This document shows, piece by piece, positions 1 through 7,810 of a stretch of DNA of 40,285 nucleotides. The stretch lies in the IMG/VR virus record IMGVR_UViG_3300036771_000010, positions 1-40,285 of that record. One strand, given 5' to 3'. Position 1 is the stretch's first letter; each line of letters starts with the position of its first letter. Below the pieces are notes generated by a model, which worked only from the letters and a program-made list of their open reading frames with translations, was not told the origin of the DNA and made no database searches. The translations under genes and the position numbers were made by a program. This DNA is from a virus.

Positions 1-3
1 ATT

Positions 4-252
4 CTACTCACCTTTCATCATCCCCTTACACTTAGCAGGTTGTACTAAATCGGGGGTAATATACCCATCATCAGTTATTAAGTATCTGCAAGTTGTTTCC
101 TTGTCTTCTAGCTTAATTGTTCGGTACGGGGACTCTTCATATTGACCAATGGGTTTAAACCCTTGTGGGGTCTCTTTATACTCAGGAGGCTTAGGTGGAT
201 CACAAGCCCCCAGTAATAGTACGCAACCTGCTAGTATCAATACTTTCTTCAT
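4..252 (-). CDS. small secreted lipoprotein
   Basis: This 82-residue protein starts MKK, continues as a short hydrophobic stretch and reaches a lipobox LLGAC at residues 13-17, so Cys17 should be lipidated and the protein anchored on the outer face of the membrane. The mature part is short, proline- and charge-rich, and holds two more cysteines (C54 and C74) that could form a disulfide. A ribosome binding site GAGGAAGGGG lies just upstream. Similar small lipoproteins in phages of Gram-positive bacteria are of unknown use; superinfection exclusion is one possibility. It ends an operon of leftward genes. Confidence 0.8.
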   Translation of the reverse strand: MKKVLILAGCVLLLGACDPPKPPEYKETPQGFKPIGQYEESPYRTIKLEDKETTCRYLITDDGYITPDLVQPAKCKGMMKGE

Positions 253-253
253 A

Positions 254-664
254 TTAATTCCCCTTCCTCATTAAAGGCAGTAACTTGTTATGATTGTCAA
301 TCAGCCTTAGTAAAGCTTTATAATCATACTCCGTTCCTGACCAGTAGTAATTATCCATGGCACTAAGTATAGACCTGCCATCCTTCTTCCTAGTCACTCT
401 TATATGGAATGGCTCCCATTCATCAGAGAATAAGTGATACTCTGGAGTATGATAGTTCTCATCGAATGTACCTCCAGCACCACAACCTCTCCAGATTACT
501 ATGTTTTGTAACTTGATTGCTAAATCCCTTAGCTCATCATCGCTGATATTGAATCTACGTTCCTCACGTTTAGGCTTACTTGGTTTTTCCTCATGGCTTA
601 GTGGATTTAAATGTATGCCTTGTTGGGCTAATCCAAGTAGTACTTGAGACTCTAGTGGATTCAT
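254..664 (-). CDS. hypothetical phage protein
   Basis: I do not recognise this 136-residue protein. The first 40 residues are polar and probably disordered (PSKPKREERR). The rest looks like a compact alpha/beta domain with several Trp and Tyr residues and a central WRGCGAGG stretch. Translation starts at an ATG behind AAGGAGGATAACAG, and the ATG overlaps the stop of the upstream 66-residue gene by four bases, so the two are probably translated together. Confidence 0.7.
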   Translation of the reverse strand: MNPLESQVLLGLAQQGIHLNPLSHEEKPSKPKREERRFNISDDELRDLAIKLQNIVIWRGCGAGGTFDENYHTPEYHLFSDEWEPFHIRVTRKKDGRSILSAMDNYYWSGTEYDYKALLRLIDNHNKLLPLMRKGN

Positions 665-861
665 CTGTTATCCTCCTTCGCTTTAGCACAATTGTGCATA
701 TATTGCTGACTGATTCTCATATTGTTTACTGCTAATGGACGCTTACTCCAGTGTCCTTTGTCTATTTGCTTGTGGAACTCCTTCATATTAGGTGCAAATG
801 CCCCACACGTAAAGCACTCTGCACAATGTCCAGCCCACTCTATGTTTTCCACCTTCTTCAT
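661..861 (-). CDS. small cysteine-containing protein
   Basis: This 66-residue basic protein carries CAECFTC at residues 14-20, with one more cysteine near the C-terminus (HNCAK). Those four Cys and nearby His could bind one zinc ion, but the spacing is not that of a family I know. The ribosome binding site AAGGGAGGGAG is strong. It follows a likely terminator (884-912), so it may be the first gene of a short unit with the two genes to its left. Confidence 0.65.
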   Translation of the reverse strand: MKKVENIEWAGHCAECFTCGAFAPNMKEFHKQIDKGHWSKRPLAVNNMRISQQYMHNCAKAKEDNR

Positions 862-883
862 CGTCTCTCCCTCCCTTCACATT

Positions 884-912
884 AAAAGAAGGAGAAGACC
901 AAAAGTCCTCTC
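884..912 (-). terminator. rho-independent terminator
   Basis: On the minus strand a GGAGA/TCTCC stem continued by GAC/GTC across one mismatch (891-912) is followed by TTCTTTTAAT. It lies directly after the stop of the 114-residue gene at 920. Confidence 0.6.
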
Positions 913-919
913 CCTCGTA

Positions 920-1264
920 TTACTTTGGTTGGATCAAGAATAAAACGTCTTCTAATGCCCTATAGTGCTCACTACTAGCACCTTCCACGCAAGCCTGTAG
1001 ATAGCATTCACCTTCAATACGGTCATCTCCCTCTCCTGTTAGCTTAAACTCCAATGGTTCTGTATTCATCAAAGCATCCATTATAGGAGAAGGTATGACC
1101 ATTCTCTTGAACTTAACATAGTATGCTCCACGTTCTCTAGTTACACTGTAGGGTTCAATCTGGTGCTTGGTGTGTACCCCTCCAATGAGTAATTCTGTGT
1201 TCTTTGTCTTAAAACTAACATTGCCTGTAAGTTGCTCTAAGTATGCTTTCTGCCACGGTCTCAT
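920..1264 (-). CDS. hypothetical protein, paralog of the 1939-2283 product
   Basis: This 114-residue protein aligns by eye with the product at 1939-2283. Both share AYY or AYF, then a hydrophobic-charged strand, IP or LP with Met-x-x-Leu, then E-x-x-L, and a C-terminal LEDVLFL or LEHVHFIL block. The pattern suggests a beta-rich domain with a closing amphipathic strand. I do not know the family. The ATG sits behind AGGAGGTAGCAGATA and overlaps the stop of the upstream gene (TAATG). Its place in the terminase-side late operon fits a virion component, which is inference. Confidence 0.7.
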   Translation of the reverse strand: MRPWQKAYLEQLTGNVSFKTKNTELLIGGVHTKHQIEPYSVTRERGAYYVKFKRMVIPSPIMDALMNTEPLEFKLTGEGDDRIEGECYLQACVEGASSEHYRALEDVLFLIQPK

Positions 1265-1584
1265 TATCTGCTACCTCCTGATATAATAACGTCTGTCAGT
1301 TCGATGCCTATGTCCTTCAGCTCTACCTTCTTCTGACACAGTACTCTAAAGAACCTTAGCGAATCAATTACTCCTGATGCACCTAGTATGGTATCTGAAC
1401 CATATTGCATAGTAACTTTTACTCTCTGACCCTTTGTCTGTACATCTCTTATAAACATACTATCATTGCGTTCCACAATTATAGAGTTTATAAGGACTGT
1501 TACGCCACCCTCATTATTCAGACTAAAGAATACATCCTTACATTCCACAGGCTTGTCACCAAACAGAACGATAGATTTACTCAC
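1264..1584 (-). CDS. hypothetical protein of the ~110-residue cluster
   Basis: This 106-residue protein is predicted to be mostly beta strands. I start it at the GTG at 1584, five bases after a GGAG and two bases beyond the stop of the upstream gene; the in-frame TTG at 1602 lies inside that gene and lacks a site. It has the same size as its three neighbours and a similar C-terminal hydrophobic strand (ELTDVIISG). Its sequence match to them is too weak to call homology by eye. A structural role is possible. Confidence 0.65.
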   Translation of the reverse strand: MSKSIVLFGDKPVECKDVFFSLNNEGGVTVLINSIIVERNDSMFIRDVQTKGQRVKVTMQYGSDTILGASGVIDSLRFFRVLCQKKVELKDIGIELTDVIISGGSR

Positions 1585-1586
1585 CC

Positions 1587-1937
1587 TTACTCCACCACCC
1601 AACTAGGGTTAACCGTAAGTGTCACTGATTCCACCGCAACTGTATACTCGAATGTATCCTTGGCATGGTAGTTAATCTTAGCTAATTTACCTGTGAATGC
1701 TCGGTTGGCAATGCCAGTACTACCCTTTCCACCATCAGTAACTACTTTTCTGGTATACATAGCCGACACCTTTGGGCTACCTGTTTGTAGCTCTTCCCAG
1801 TCGTCTATAGTCATATTAAGAGACCTAATCTTGATGATAGCGCCTCCATTTGGTGCCATTTCTAGCTTTAACCCCTCGTGACTTACCTCTACCCCATCAA
1901 TACTAAGTGTGCTCTTTTCAGTAACAGTAACTCCCAT
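1587..1937 (-). CDS. hypothetical protein of the ~110-residue cluster
   Basis: This 116-residue protein is rich in beta-branched residues and glycine, with alternating strands (KLEMAPNGG, SVTLTVNP) typical of small phage tail or head accessory folds. No motif identifies it. AGGAGGAGAATAAA precedes the ATG. The gene is packed between two others of the same length with gaps of 1-2 bases, so the four are almost certainly co-transcribed. Confidence 0.68.
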   Translation of the reverse strand: MGVTVTEKSTLSIDGVEVSHEGLKLEMAPNGGAIIKIRSLNMTIDDWEELQTGSPKVSAMYTRKVVTDGGKGSTGIANRAFTGKLAKINYHAKDTFEYTVAVESVTLTVNPSWVVE

Positions 1938-1938
1938 T

Positions 1939-2283
1939 TTATTCTCCTCCTATTAAATGTAATATGAAATGAACGTGTTCCAATACCAGCATATCTTGTT
2001 CTACTCTTTTCTCCTCATAACTACTAATTCCTATGTGACCGTTGTATGCCATCCAGTTATACTCTTGACCTGCGAACCTCATGCCTAACCACATATTTAG
2101 TCGTGCTTCAGCCCATACGTGATTGGTTAGAACTCCCATAAGGTCTTTAGGTAGCATTATTCTATGCAGTTCAAAGTAGGCAGTTCTATTCCTTATCTGA
2201 AATCTCATGTTGCCAGGTATAATTATAGGAATATTCATACCATGGATGTTAAGAGTAGGCGGTTCTGACTTTATATGCGTCAT
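1939..2283 (-). CDS. hypothetical protein, paralog of the 920-1264 product
   Basis: This 114-residue protein shares with the 920-1264 product the AYFEL / AYYVKF strand, the LPKDLM / IPSPIM turn, a Gly-Glu or Gly-Gln-Glu strand, and the C-terminal LEHVHFIL / LEDVLFLI block, so the two look like old duplicates. The ATG overlaps the stop of the HNH gene (ATGA) and has only a weak GGGGTG site, so it may rely on translational coupling. Function unknown; a virion role is inferred from the operon. Confidence 0.7.
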   Translation of the reverse strand: MTHIKSEPPTLNIHGMNIPIIIPGNMRFQIRNRTAYFELHRIMLPKDLMGVLTNHVWAEARLNMWLGMRFAGQEYNWMAYNGHIGISSYEEKRVEQDMLVLEHVHFILHLIGGE

Positions 2284-2813
2284 TGTTGGTCACCCCAGTA
2301 TTCTTTTTCGGCTTCTTGTCTAGCATGGATAGCATCAGCCTTTTCCTTAAACCTACCAATGTCTATACGCTTGCCATCAACCTTGATACGTGCTATCCAT
2401 CGCTTATCCCTTTTGTGCCAGACAACCCCTACAGGGTTATCCTCCGTACACGCAGTCCTTTTAGAGCCTTTACTCAGGTTATCCTTCCAGCAGTGCTCTA
2501 TGTTCTCCCTTTGAGTTACCACTCTTAGGTTTTCCTTCTTGTTGTTGAAGGTGTTACCGTCCCTATGGTCAACTACCATGCCCTCAGGGAATCCCATTAA
2601 CATCCTATGCAATGTTGCTCTTTTTGTACTCCCCTTTACCCCAGCGATAACGTAGGGCTTAACTTGCTTGCCGTAAGGTAGATTGATGCACCAAGTCCTA
2701 TACTCTTGTAACCTCGGTAAATCCTCGGTATCAATGAGCACCTCGATTATATCTCCCTTACTCTTGCAGTATATCGTTGTAGTGTCTCCATCAATGGTGT
2801 AGTGGTTCTTCAC
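2280..2813 (-). CDS. HNH homing-type endonuclease with AP2-like C-terminus
   Basis: This 177-residue protein has an HNH nuclease core at residues 69-95: His69, then Asp82-His83, Asn87 and Asn95 in the VDHRDGN context of phage HNH enzymes. Residues 127-175 form an AP2-type DNA-binding module (GVVWHKRDKRW, then IGRFK). I choose the GTG at 2813 because AGGGAGGGA lies eight bases upstream; longer in-frame starts run into a low-complexity region that does not look coding. Such genes are usually selfish free-standing endonucleases that nick or cut a DNA site. Here its stop overlaps the start of the next gene, so it is built into the operon. Confidence 0.88.
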   Translation of the reverse strand: MKNHYTIDGDTTTIYCKSKGDIIEVLIDTEDLPRLQEYRTWCINLPYGKQVKPYVIAGVKGSTKRATLHRMLMGFPEGMVVDHRDGNTFNNKKENLRVVTQRENIEHCWKDNLSKGSKRTACTEDNPVGVVWHKRDKRWIARIKVDGKRIDIGRFKEKADAIHARQEAEKEYWGDQQ

Positions 2814-3039
2814 TTCAGAATCCCTCCCTTCTACCTTTGAAAAAACGGTCATAAGGGAAGTTTTCTCTATAAATATCGAAAATAAGGTTTCCTTTAGAGA
2901 AAAAGGAGGTGGGGTACTTTTTTGTAGGGTAGAAATAAGGGTGGGGGTGGTTTGAAAAAGTAGGGGGTAGTGTGTAAAGGCATCGGGTTGGAGGGCATCT
3001 AGGGACTCCAAAGGAAACAGGATTCCTTATACTCCCGAA
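2814..3039. other. non-coding stretch rich in homopolymer runs
   Basis: About 225 bases with G-runs on the plus strand (GGGTGGGGGTGG, AGGGGGTAG) and A/T runs. The HNH frame stays open here, but there is no start with a binding site and the translation is unlike protein (TTPPPFS). It separates a strong terminator from the HNH gene. I see no clear promoter. Confidence 0.5.
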
Positions 3040-3084
3040 AAAGAAAACTTTACCACCCCCCATGTTTCTAGGAAGGGGGGTGGT
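3040..3084 (-). terminator. strong rho-independent terminator
   Basis: A perfect 10-bp stem (ACCACCCCCC at 3052-3061 with GGGGGGTGGT at 3075-3084) is followed on the minus strand by TAAAGTTTTCTTTTT. It lies three bases past the 54-residue gene, so it ends the terminase operon before the HNH gene. Confidence 0.85.
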
Positions 3085-3086
3085 GC

Positions 3087-3251
3087 CTACCCACCCCGTA
3101 CCTCTGGGTTCTTCCTAGCCACTCCAGCACTAGGGTGGAGCCAGCTGTCATCTCTTATTGTCTTGCCATCTTTAGACTTGAGTAATCCCTCTGTGCCCTC
3201 ACGCTTATGCTTAGGCTTAACACTTGTGAATTGTCTCAGCTTATCACCCAT
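3087..3251 (-). CDS. small basic protein, 54 residues
   Basis: This short gene reads MGDKLRQFTSV and ends KNPEVRGG. It starts at an ATG seven bases behind AGGAGGAAG and overlaps the end of the 614-residue gene by eight bases. The product is lysine-rich, polar and probably disordered or DNA/RNA-binding. I do not recognise it. The perfect ribosome binding site, the overlap with the upstream gene and the terminator three bases beyond the stop argue that it is real. Confidence 0.72.
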   Translation of the reverse strand: MGDKLRQFTSVKPKHKREGTEGLLKSKDGKTIRDDSWLHPSAGVARKNPEVRGG

Positions 3252-5088
3252 TATACTTCCTCCTAAACGCTTCTAGTTCCTCATCACTAACGTCATCCAA
3301 GTCCTCTAGGTCTTCATAGTCCAAGTCCTCTTGCCCTGTGTCAGCTAGGTAGTCATCAACACTATTATCACGTAGTTGCTCTTGGTATGCCTTGCCATCA
3401 GTATTGATATGCTTCTCAGCTTCCCATGAGGACTTACTAGTGAGCATGAATGCCTTGCCCAAGTGGGCATCACCCTTGATATCCTCAAAGGCATGTGGTG
3501 TTAGGTCATACCTGTATCCATCATCCAGTTCAGCGAACTCCCAAGCATGCTCTAGCTCATCCACATTCTCATATCCGCAGGCTTGCATGACTTCCTCTTC
3601 ATCCCAGTTGTTGTTACTTATGAAGTCCTTAAGCTCAGACCTAGCAGCCTTTAGCTCATAGCTATCAGCAAAGTCAAAGCCCTTGCTCTTGTCAGCCCAT
3701 GCATAAGCACCTACTGTGATGTTAGCACATATGCTTATCTTAACCTTGTTGCCCTTGCTCATATGCTTCCACATCTGTTCACTTCTGTTATATACGTTGC
3801 TTGCTATGCCTATGTTCTGATAGTCCTCATCCACTTCTAGCAAGTCATTATGCACAACTAGTGTGCCATCATGGTCACGTCCAACTGTACGGTTGATGTT
3901 ACCAGCATGGTATCCATCCTTTGATTTAAGCTTGATACTCATAGACCAGTTGACATCATACTTGCCCATACCCAAGTTCATTATGTCAGGCTTAATGGAT
4001 GATATGTGAGCAGTATACTTACCTTCAGGTGAGCTGAACACATGCTCAATGGCTGTAGGTGATAGCTCACCAAAGACATCCTTAGCTGACTCCTTAGCAG
4101 CCTCTAGCTGACTGTTAAGCATATGCTTCATTGCTGTCTCATGTTGCTCATGCAAGTCACCATACTTGTCTTGGTCTTCTAGCATGCCAGTTACTGTATC
4201 CTCATCCATACTCTCCAACTCATCAAAGTCTATACTCTGGGTGATTGCTTCCTTTTTGTTCTTCCCTTGCATCTCCTTCTCAGTGGCTTCCCTACGCCAC
4301 TCAGTCATGTTGTTAATCTTCTCATCATGAGTATGGTAATGTGGGCGGTAGTCCTCTGGTGTGCCGTATGCAGGCTTCTCATCCTTAGGCTCTATTACAT
4401 GCTCTACCTTCTGTTCCCCTTGCTCTTGCTTATCTGGGTCTGGCTCCATATCCTTAATGGCATTATACTGGATACTGTCCTCACCATAGGTCATCTTAGC
4501 TAACTCCTTGGCTCTGTCCATATCAGCACCATTCATCTTAGATACAGACCAGCCTATATCCACTGTTGAGCCTTCATCTAAGGTCTCAAGGAAAGAGCTA
4601 GGTAGCTTAGCCCCTAGTGAACTCATGCGTTCAGCCTCTTCCATACCTGTTATGTCATCTATCTTGCTCATCTCTCTGGAGTGTTGGTAGATGTCGTTAT
4701 CAAACATACCAAGGTACTTCTGACTACCATGCTGTATATGGTTGGCTAAGAACATTGCCCCTTGTGATGATTCCTCTGTCTCAGGTAAGAACAGAGGATG
4801 GTCAAAGTGTAGTTTATCCTTTAAGTCTAGTGTTGAGTGTATACCCTGATGAGATAGGTGTTGCTGTAGGTTAGGCTGTCTGGTGATGCCATGTCGTATT
4901 GCCTCATCTAACTGTTTGCCATTGTGTATTGCCCTCACACCATGACCAGTACTAGCATCCCATGGATTCACCCATTGCATACGATAGAACGTTCTCCCAT
5001 TCTTCCCCTTAACCATTACACGCTTACGTGTCAGCTTACCAGTGTTGAGTGTGTGCATCCCTTTGCTTATGTTTATATACAGTTCCAT
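3244..5088 (-). CDS. large protein with GNAT-like domain, next to terminase
   Basis: I start this 614-residue protein at MELYIN (ATG 5088), five bases after the terminase stop with AGGATG upstream; the longer open frame overlaps terminase. Residues 1-35 are basic (KRVMVKGKNGR). The middle is charged and probably extended. Around 370-475 the order of beta strands, YQNIGIASNVYN and then VGAYAWADKSKGFDF resembles the acetyl-CoA-binding turn and following strands of GNAT acetyltransferases, with QNIGIA in place of the usual Q-x-x-G-x-G/A. The C-terminus (about 570-600) is very acidic. The position suggests a head-assembly or DNA-ejection protein, or an enzyme carried in the virion. Function is inferred. 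Confidence 0.7.
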   Translation of the reverse strand: MELYINISKGMHTLNTGKLTRKRVMVKGKNGRTFYRMQWVNPWDASTGHGVRAIHNGKQLDEAIRHGITRQPNLQQHLSHQGIHSTLDLKDKLHFDHPLFLPETEESSQGAMFLANHIQHGSQKYLGMFDNDIYQHSREMSKIDDITGMEEAERMSSLGAKLPSSFLETLDEGSTVDIGWSVSKMNGADMDRAKELAKMTYGEDSIQYNAIKDMEPDPDKQEQGEQKVEHVIEPKDEKPAYGTPEDYRPHYHTHDEKINNMTEWRREATEKEMQGKNKKEAITQSIDFDELESMDEDTVTGMLEDQDKYGDLHEQHETAMKHMLNSQLEAAKESAKDVFGELSPTAIEHVFSSPEGKYTAHISSIKPDIMNLGMGKYDVNWSMSIKLKSKDGYHAGNINRTVGRDHDGTLVVHNDLLEVDEDYQNIGIASNVYNRSEQMWKHMSKGNKVKISICANITVGAYAWADKSKGFDFADSYELKAARSELKDFISNNNWDEEEVMQACGYENVDELEHAWEFAELDDGYRYDLTPHAFEDIKGDAHLGKAFMLTSKSSWEAEKHINTDGKAYQEQLRDNSVDDYLADTGQEDLDYEDLEDLDDVSDEELEAFRRKYNG

Positions 5089-5092
5089 ATCA

Positions 5093-6769
5093 TCACATCC
5101 TATCGTATCCATGTGTTCCTTGTCCTGTTGGCATAAAGTCAAAGTCAAGGTTAGTGTTAGGCTCATGTAGAGCAAGTATTCTGTCAAGAGCTATATACGC
5201 ATATGTTAATGAACAGGCTAAGTGGTCATCACCTACACGTGTTACCCTTTCATACACTTCTCCATCTTCCTCTTCCATGATAGTTCTCACGTTCTTTAAA
5301 TGCTTGGTTAACATGTCCAGCTTCTCACACTGACCAAACATCCCTATTGCTCTTGCTTTCAGGTTGTATAGAGTACGCTTCATCTTAGTAGTTTTGTCAA
5401 CCCTTACACGTCTACCTTTGTCATTCCATGCATCCACGAGAGGTATTGAGTTCCTTGGTGTATCCCAGTCACATGCATACACTCTACCTGGGAACTGTTG
5501 CATTAAGTAACTATTACGGTCAGCTCCAAAACCATTATCGGCAACAATAACGTCAGGGTCAAATGGCTTCAATAGGGCTGTGAAGATGTTAACGCTCTCT
5601 AGAGGTTTGTTAGGGTTATCAGCCACCCAATGCAGGTCTAATAGGTCTACACGGTTGTCATGAGTAAGACCCAACACTACCATCCAGTTGAAGTAACCCC
5701 AGTCTACTCCAGCTACAATCTTCTGATACTTTGAATAATCCCTGTAACCTATTGGCTCTTCATACTTCTTACACGCAAGTATGTCTTGGTCAGTGATAAG
5801 CAAGCCTTCAGACGCATAAGGTATACCAATAACGTAGTTATAGAACAATTGCTTAATCTTATACTGGAATTGGTTACGCATAATCTCATCAGCATTAATC
5901 CATACAGCATCTAACTGACTGATGTGGTAGCCACGTATCTCATGCACATCTGGGTGCTTTGCTACATACTCACCTTGATGCCAACGATTAAGAGGTTGCT
6001 TACAACCACTACAAATAAATATAAATGTTCCATCCTTTATCTGTTCCCTTACTATATCAACACCATCATCCTTAACTTGTAGGATGTTATCCTCAACTGT
6101 AAGGAATTGCCAATGTCCACACTTCTCACACTTGTGATGGTAGAAGCGTTGGTCACTCTTCTGGAATAGTAAATCCACACCACGACCAGGTATAGTAGGA
6201 GTACTCCAACGTCTCATTAGACCATACGCAGATGACTTCATAGACTCACGGAAGGCTAGCTCTACTCCGTCTTTCATACGGTCATACTCATCCAGTCCTA
6301 GCATATCAATATCAGTACCCTCACCCAGTGCACTACCCCACGCTGAACGTAGGAACAATACACTCTGGTTAGTAAGCTTTTTAAGACGAACGTTGTTCAT
6401 CTTAGGGTCAAGACGACTGTTCAAGTAGTCTGACTCAGTGAAGATAGGAGTTATACGAGTGTTACTAAAATCCTCCATTTGCTCTTTACGTGGGAACGTG
6501 TACATAGCCTTAGTATTTGGATGAGTATCCAAGAACCATGTGAACTCTGTGATAGCCATCTCTGACAGACCTAACTGACGTGACTTACGTACTACCTTAT
6601 CAGGGTGCTGGTCATTGAGGATGTCTATTTGCCAAGGTCTATGTTTGATTGCATTCTTCGTACTATGGAATGTAAGGGGGTTTCCCTTGATGAAACGATG
6701 TCGTAATGCATACAGAGATGGTGTCTTGTTTATTAGCATCTCTTGCAGTTGTGCTTTGGATATTTGCAT
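5093..6769 (-). CDS. terL: terminase large subunit
   Basis: This 558-residue protein is the ATPase-nuclease motor that pumps phage DNA into the prohead and cuts it. An ATPase domain shows a degenerate Walker A at RKSRQLGLSE (61-70) and a Walker B at IDMLGLDEYD (154-163), with the catalytic Asp-Glu pair at 160-161. A zinc-binding pair, C214/C217 and C253/C256, lies between the two domains, as in the GpA-like terminase group. The RNase H-type nuclease follows, with acidic residues at D356 (VDWG), D411 (VADNG) and D514/D515 (GDDH). Length and motif order are normal, and no intron or intein is seen. The ATG has AAGGAGGGAG in front. Confidence 0.95.
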   Translation of the reverse strand: MQISKAQLQEMLINKTPSLYALRHRFIKGNPLTFHSTKNAIKHRPWQIDILNDQHPDKVVRKSRQLGLSEMAITEFTWFLDTHPNTKAMYTFPRKEQMEDFSNTRITPIFTESDYLNSRLDPKMNNVRLKKLTNQSVLFLRSAWGSALGEGTDIDMLGLDEYDRMKDGVELAFRESMKSSAYGLMRRWSTPTIPGRGVDLLFQKSDQRFYHHKCEKCGHWQFLTVEDNILQVKDDGVDIVREQIKDGTFIFICSGCKQPLNRWHQGEYVAKHPDVHEIRGYHISQLDAVWINADEIMRNQFQYKIKQLFYNYVIGIPYASEGLLITDQDILACKKYEEPIGYRDYSKYQKIVAGVDWGYFNWMVVLGLTHDNRVDLLDLHWVADNPNKPLESVNIFTALLKPFDPDVIVADNGFGADRNSYLMQQFPGRVYACDWDTPRNSIPLVDAWNDKGRRVRVDKTTKMKRTLYNLKARAIGMFGQCEKLDMLTKHLKNVRTIMEEEDGEVYERVTRVGDDHLACSLTYAYIALDRILALHEPNTNLDFDFMPTGQGTHGYDRM

Positions 6770-6786
6770 CTTTCTCCCTCCTTAAT

Positions 6787-6809
6787 AGATAAAGGGGGTC
6801 TACACCCCC
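6787..6809 (-). terminator. weak terminator or attenuator before terL
   Basis: GGGGGT/ACCCCC (6794-6799 with 6804-6809) folds with a CTAC-type loop and is followed on the minus strand by TTTATCT. It includes the stop of the upstream gene and lies 25 bases before the terL start, so it may lower rather than stop transcription. Confidence 0.4.
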
Positions 6810-7189
6810 TTCTTAGCTACTGACATATCAGCATCGTCATTAGCCTTGTTAAGCTCCTTCATCATATTAGCAAGTAAGTCACTAATATGAGGGTCATCCA
6901 AATCAATAAGCTCAGCCACCTTATTGATTTTCACTTCATCCAGTTCACTAAGCTGTTCAGTACGCTCAGTTACATCACCCATAAGAAGTAAGTCTAGCTT
7001 AATAATCTCAGCAAGCTCCTTAGCATTCCTAATGCCCTCTACCTTGTTTTGGGCTAAGTCTTCAAAATAGGTATCAATCAGGTTTCTGACCGTTGCCCTA
7101 TGCTCTAACTTAGCTTCCTCCGCATTCTCAGGTAGGGTAGCTTTTCGGAATGACGCAGATAAGCTTGATACCAGTGTTGGACGTTTCAT
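6800..7189 (-). CDS. hypothetical helical protein upstream of terL
   Basis: This 129-residue protein is almost all charged helix (AEEAKLEHRATVRNLID, ELAEIIKLDLLLMGD), with an acidic middle. The start is the ATG at 7189 behind AAAGGAGGGATACC; an upstream in-frame start overlaps a terminator. Its place immediately before terL is where a small terminase subunit often lies, and size and helical content would allow that. I see no helix-turn-helix, however, and the 18487-19200 product is a better match to that role. Confidence 0.65.
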   Translation of the reverse strand: MKRPTLVSSLSASFRKATLPENAEEAKLEHRATVRNLIDTYFEDLAQNKVEGIRNAKELAEIIKLDLLLMGDVTERTEQLSELDEVKINKVAELIDLDDPHISDLLANMMKELNKANDDADMSVAKKGV

Positions 7190-7207
7190 GGTATCCCTCC
7201 TTTCTTT

Positions 7208-7244
7208 GAAAAAATACAAAAAAGACGTGTATCAATGATACACG
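7208..7244 (-). terminator. rho-independent terminator
   Basis: A perfect 9-bp stem CGTGTATCA/TGATACACG (7226-7244) is followed on the minus strand by TCTTTTTTGTATTTTTT. It separates the 7266-8941 genes from the terminase unit, so the latter needs either its own promoter or read-through. Confidence 0.9.
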
Positions 7245-7265
7245 CCTGTTATGCCAACTATTCTA

Positions 7266-7799
7266 TTAGAACTCTTCTTCCTCACCGTCTTCTTCAGTCT
7301 CTTCAGTATGACCTAGCCAGAACATACCTAGCTCCATGTCATCATCGTACTCCACATCAAGGTCACCAAAGCCTGGTACAGAGTATATACCTGATAGTTC
7401 AAGTCCCACCATCTCTAAGGTCTCTGGGTTGAACTTAATCATGTCAGGGTCTATCTTTTCCTGTACTTGATAGTCACGGATACCCTTCAAGATATACTCA
7501 TTCATTTGTTGTATAGCCTCATCTGGGTCTTTCTTACCTACATGTCTACGAATCACCTTGTCGTTAGCTTCCTTAGTAAACTGATCCATAGACATGAACT
7601 GTACGTTAGGGCTAGTCTTGAGCATAGTCTTAATGAGTTCATCTACCCCAGCATCACCTACATCAGGTTCAAATGCAGTACACAAGCTTGGGTCTTCATA
7701 GTCTACTGGTACACCGTTGTCCTTCATGTTCTTGAATACATCAATGTACTTACAAACCTTCTCATGTCTACAATCCTTACAGTTCTCTAATGTATACAT
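7266..7799 (-). CDS. hypothetical protein with N-terminal Cys cluster
   Basis: The N-terminus of this 177-residue protein reads NCKDCRHEKVCKY, with C7, C10 and C16 plus a fourth Cys near residue 40, which suggests a small zinc site. The C-terminus ends in a run of Glu (EETEEDGEEEEF). The middle holds amphipathic helices. Comparable short proteins with CxxC-x5-C starts and acidic tails are common in phages without known function. CTAGGAGGAGATAGG precedes the ATG. Confidence 0.7.
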   Translation of the reverse strand: MYTLENCKDCRHEKVCKYIDVFKNMKDNGVPVDYEDPSLCTAFEPDVGDAGVDELIKTMLKTSPNVQFMSMDQFTKEANDKVIRRHVGKKDPDEAIQQMNEYILKGIRDYQVQEKIDPDMIKFNPETLEMVGLELSGIYSVPGFGDLDVEYDDDMELGMFWLGHTEETEEDGEEEEF

Positions 7800-7810
7800 C
7801 CTATCTCCTC

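Noticed and set aside
2814-3011. N-terminal extension of the HNH protein by 66 residues
   Set aside because: The extension is low-complexity with no start site, while the GTG at 2813 has a perfect binding site.
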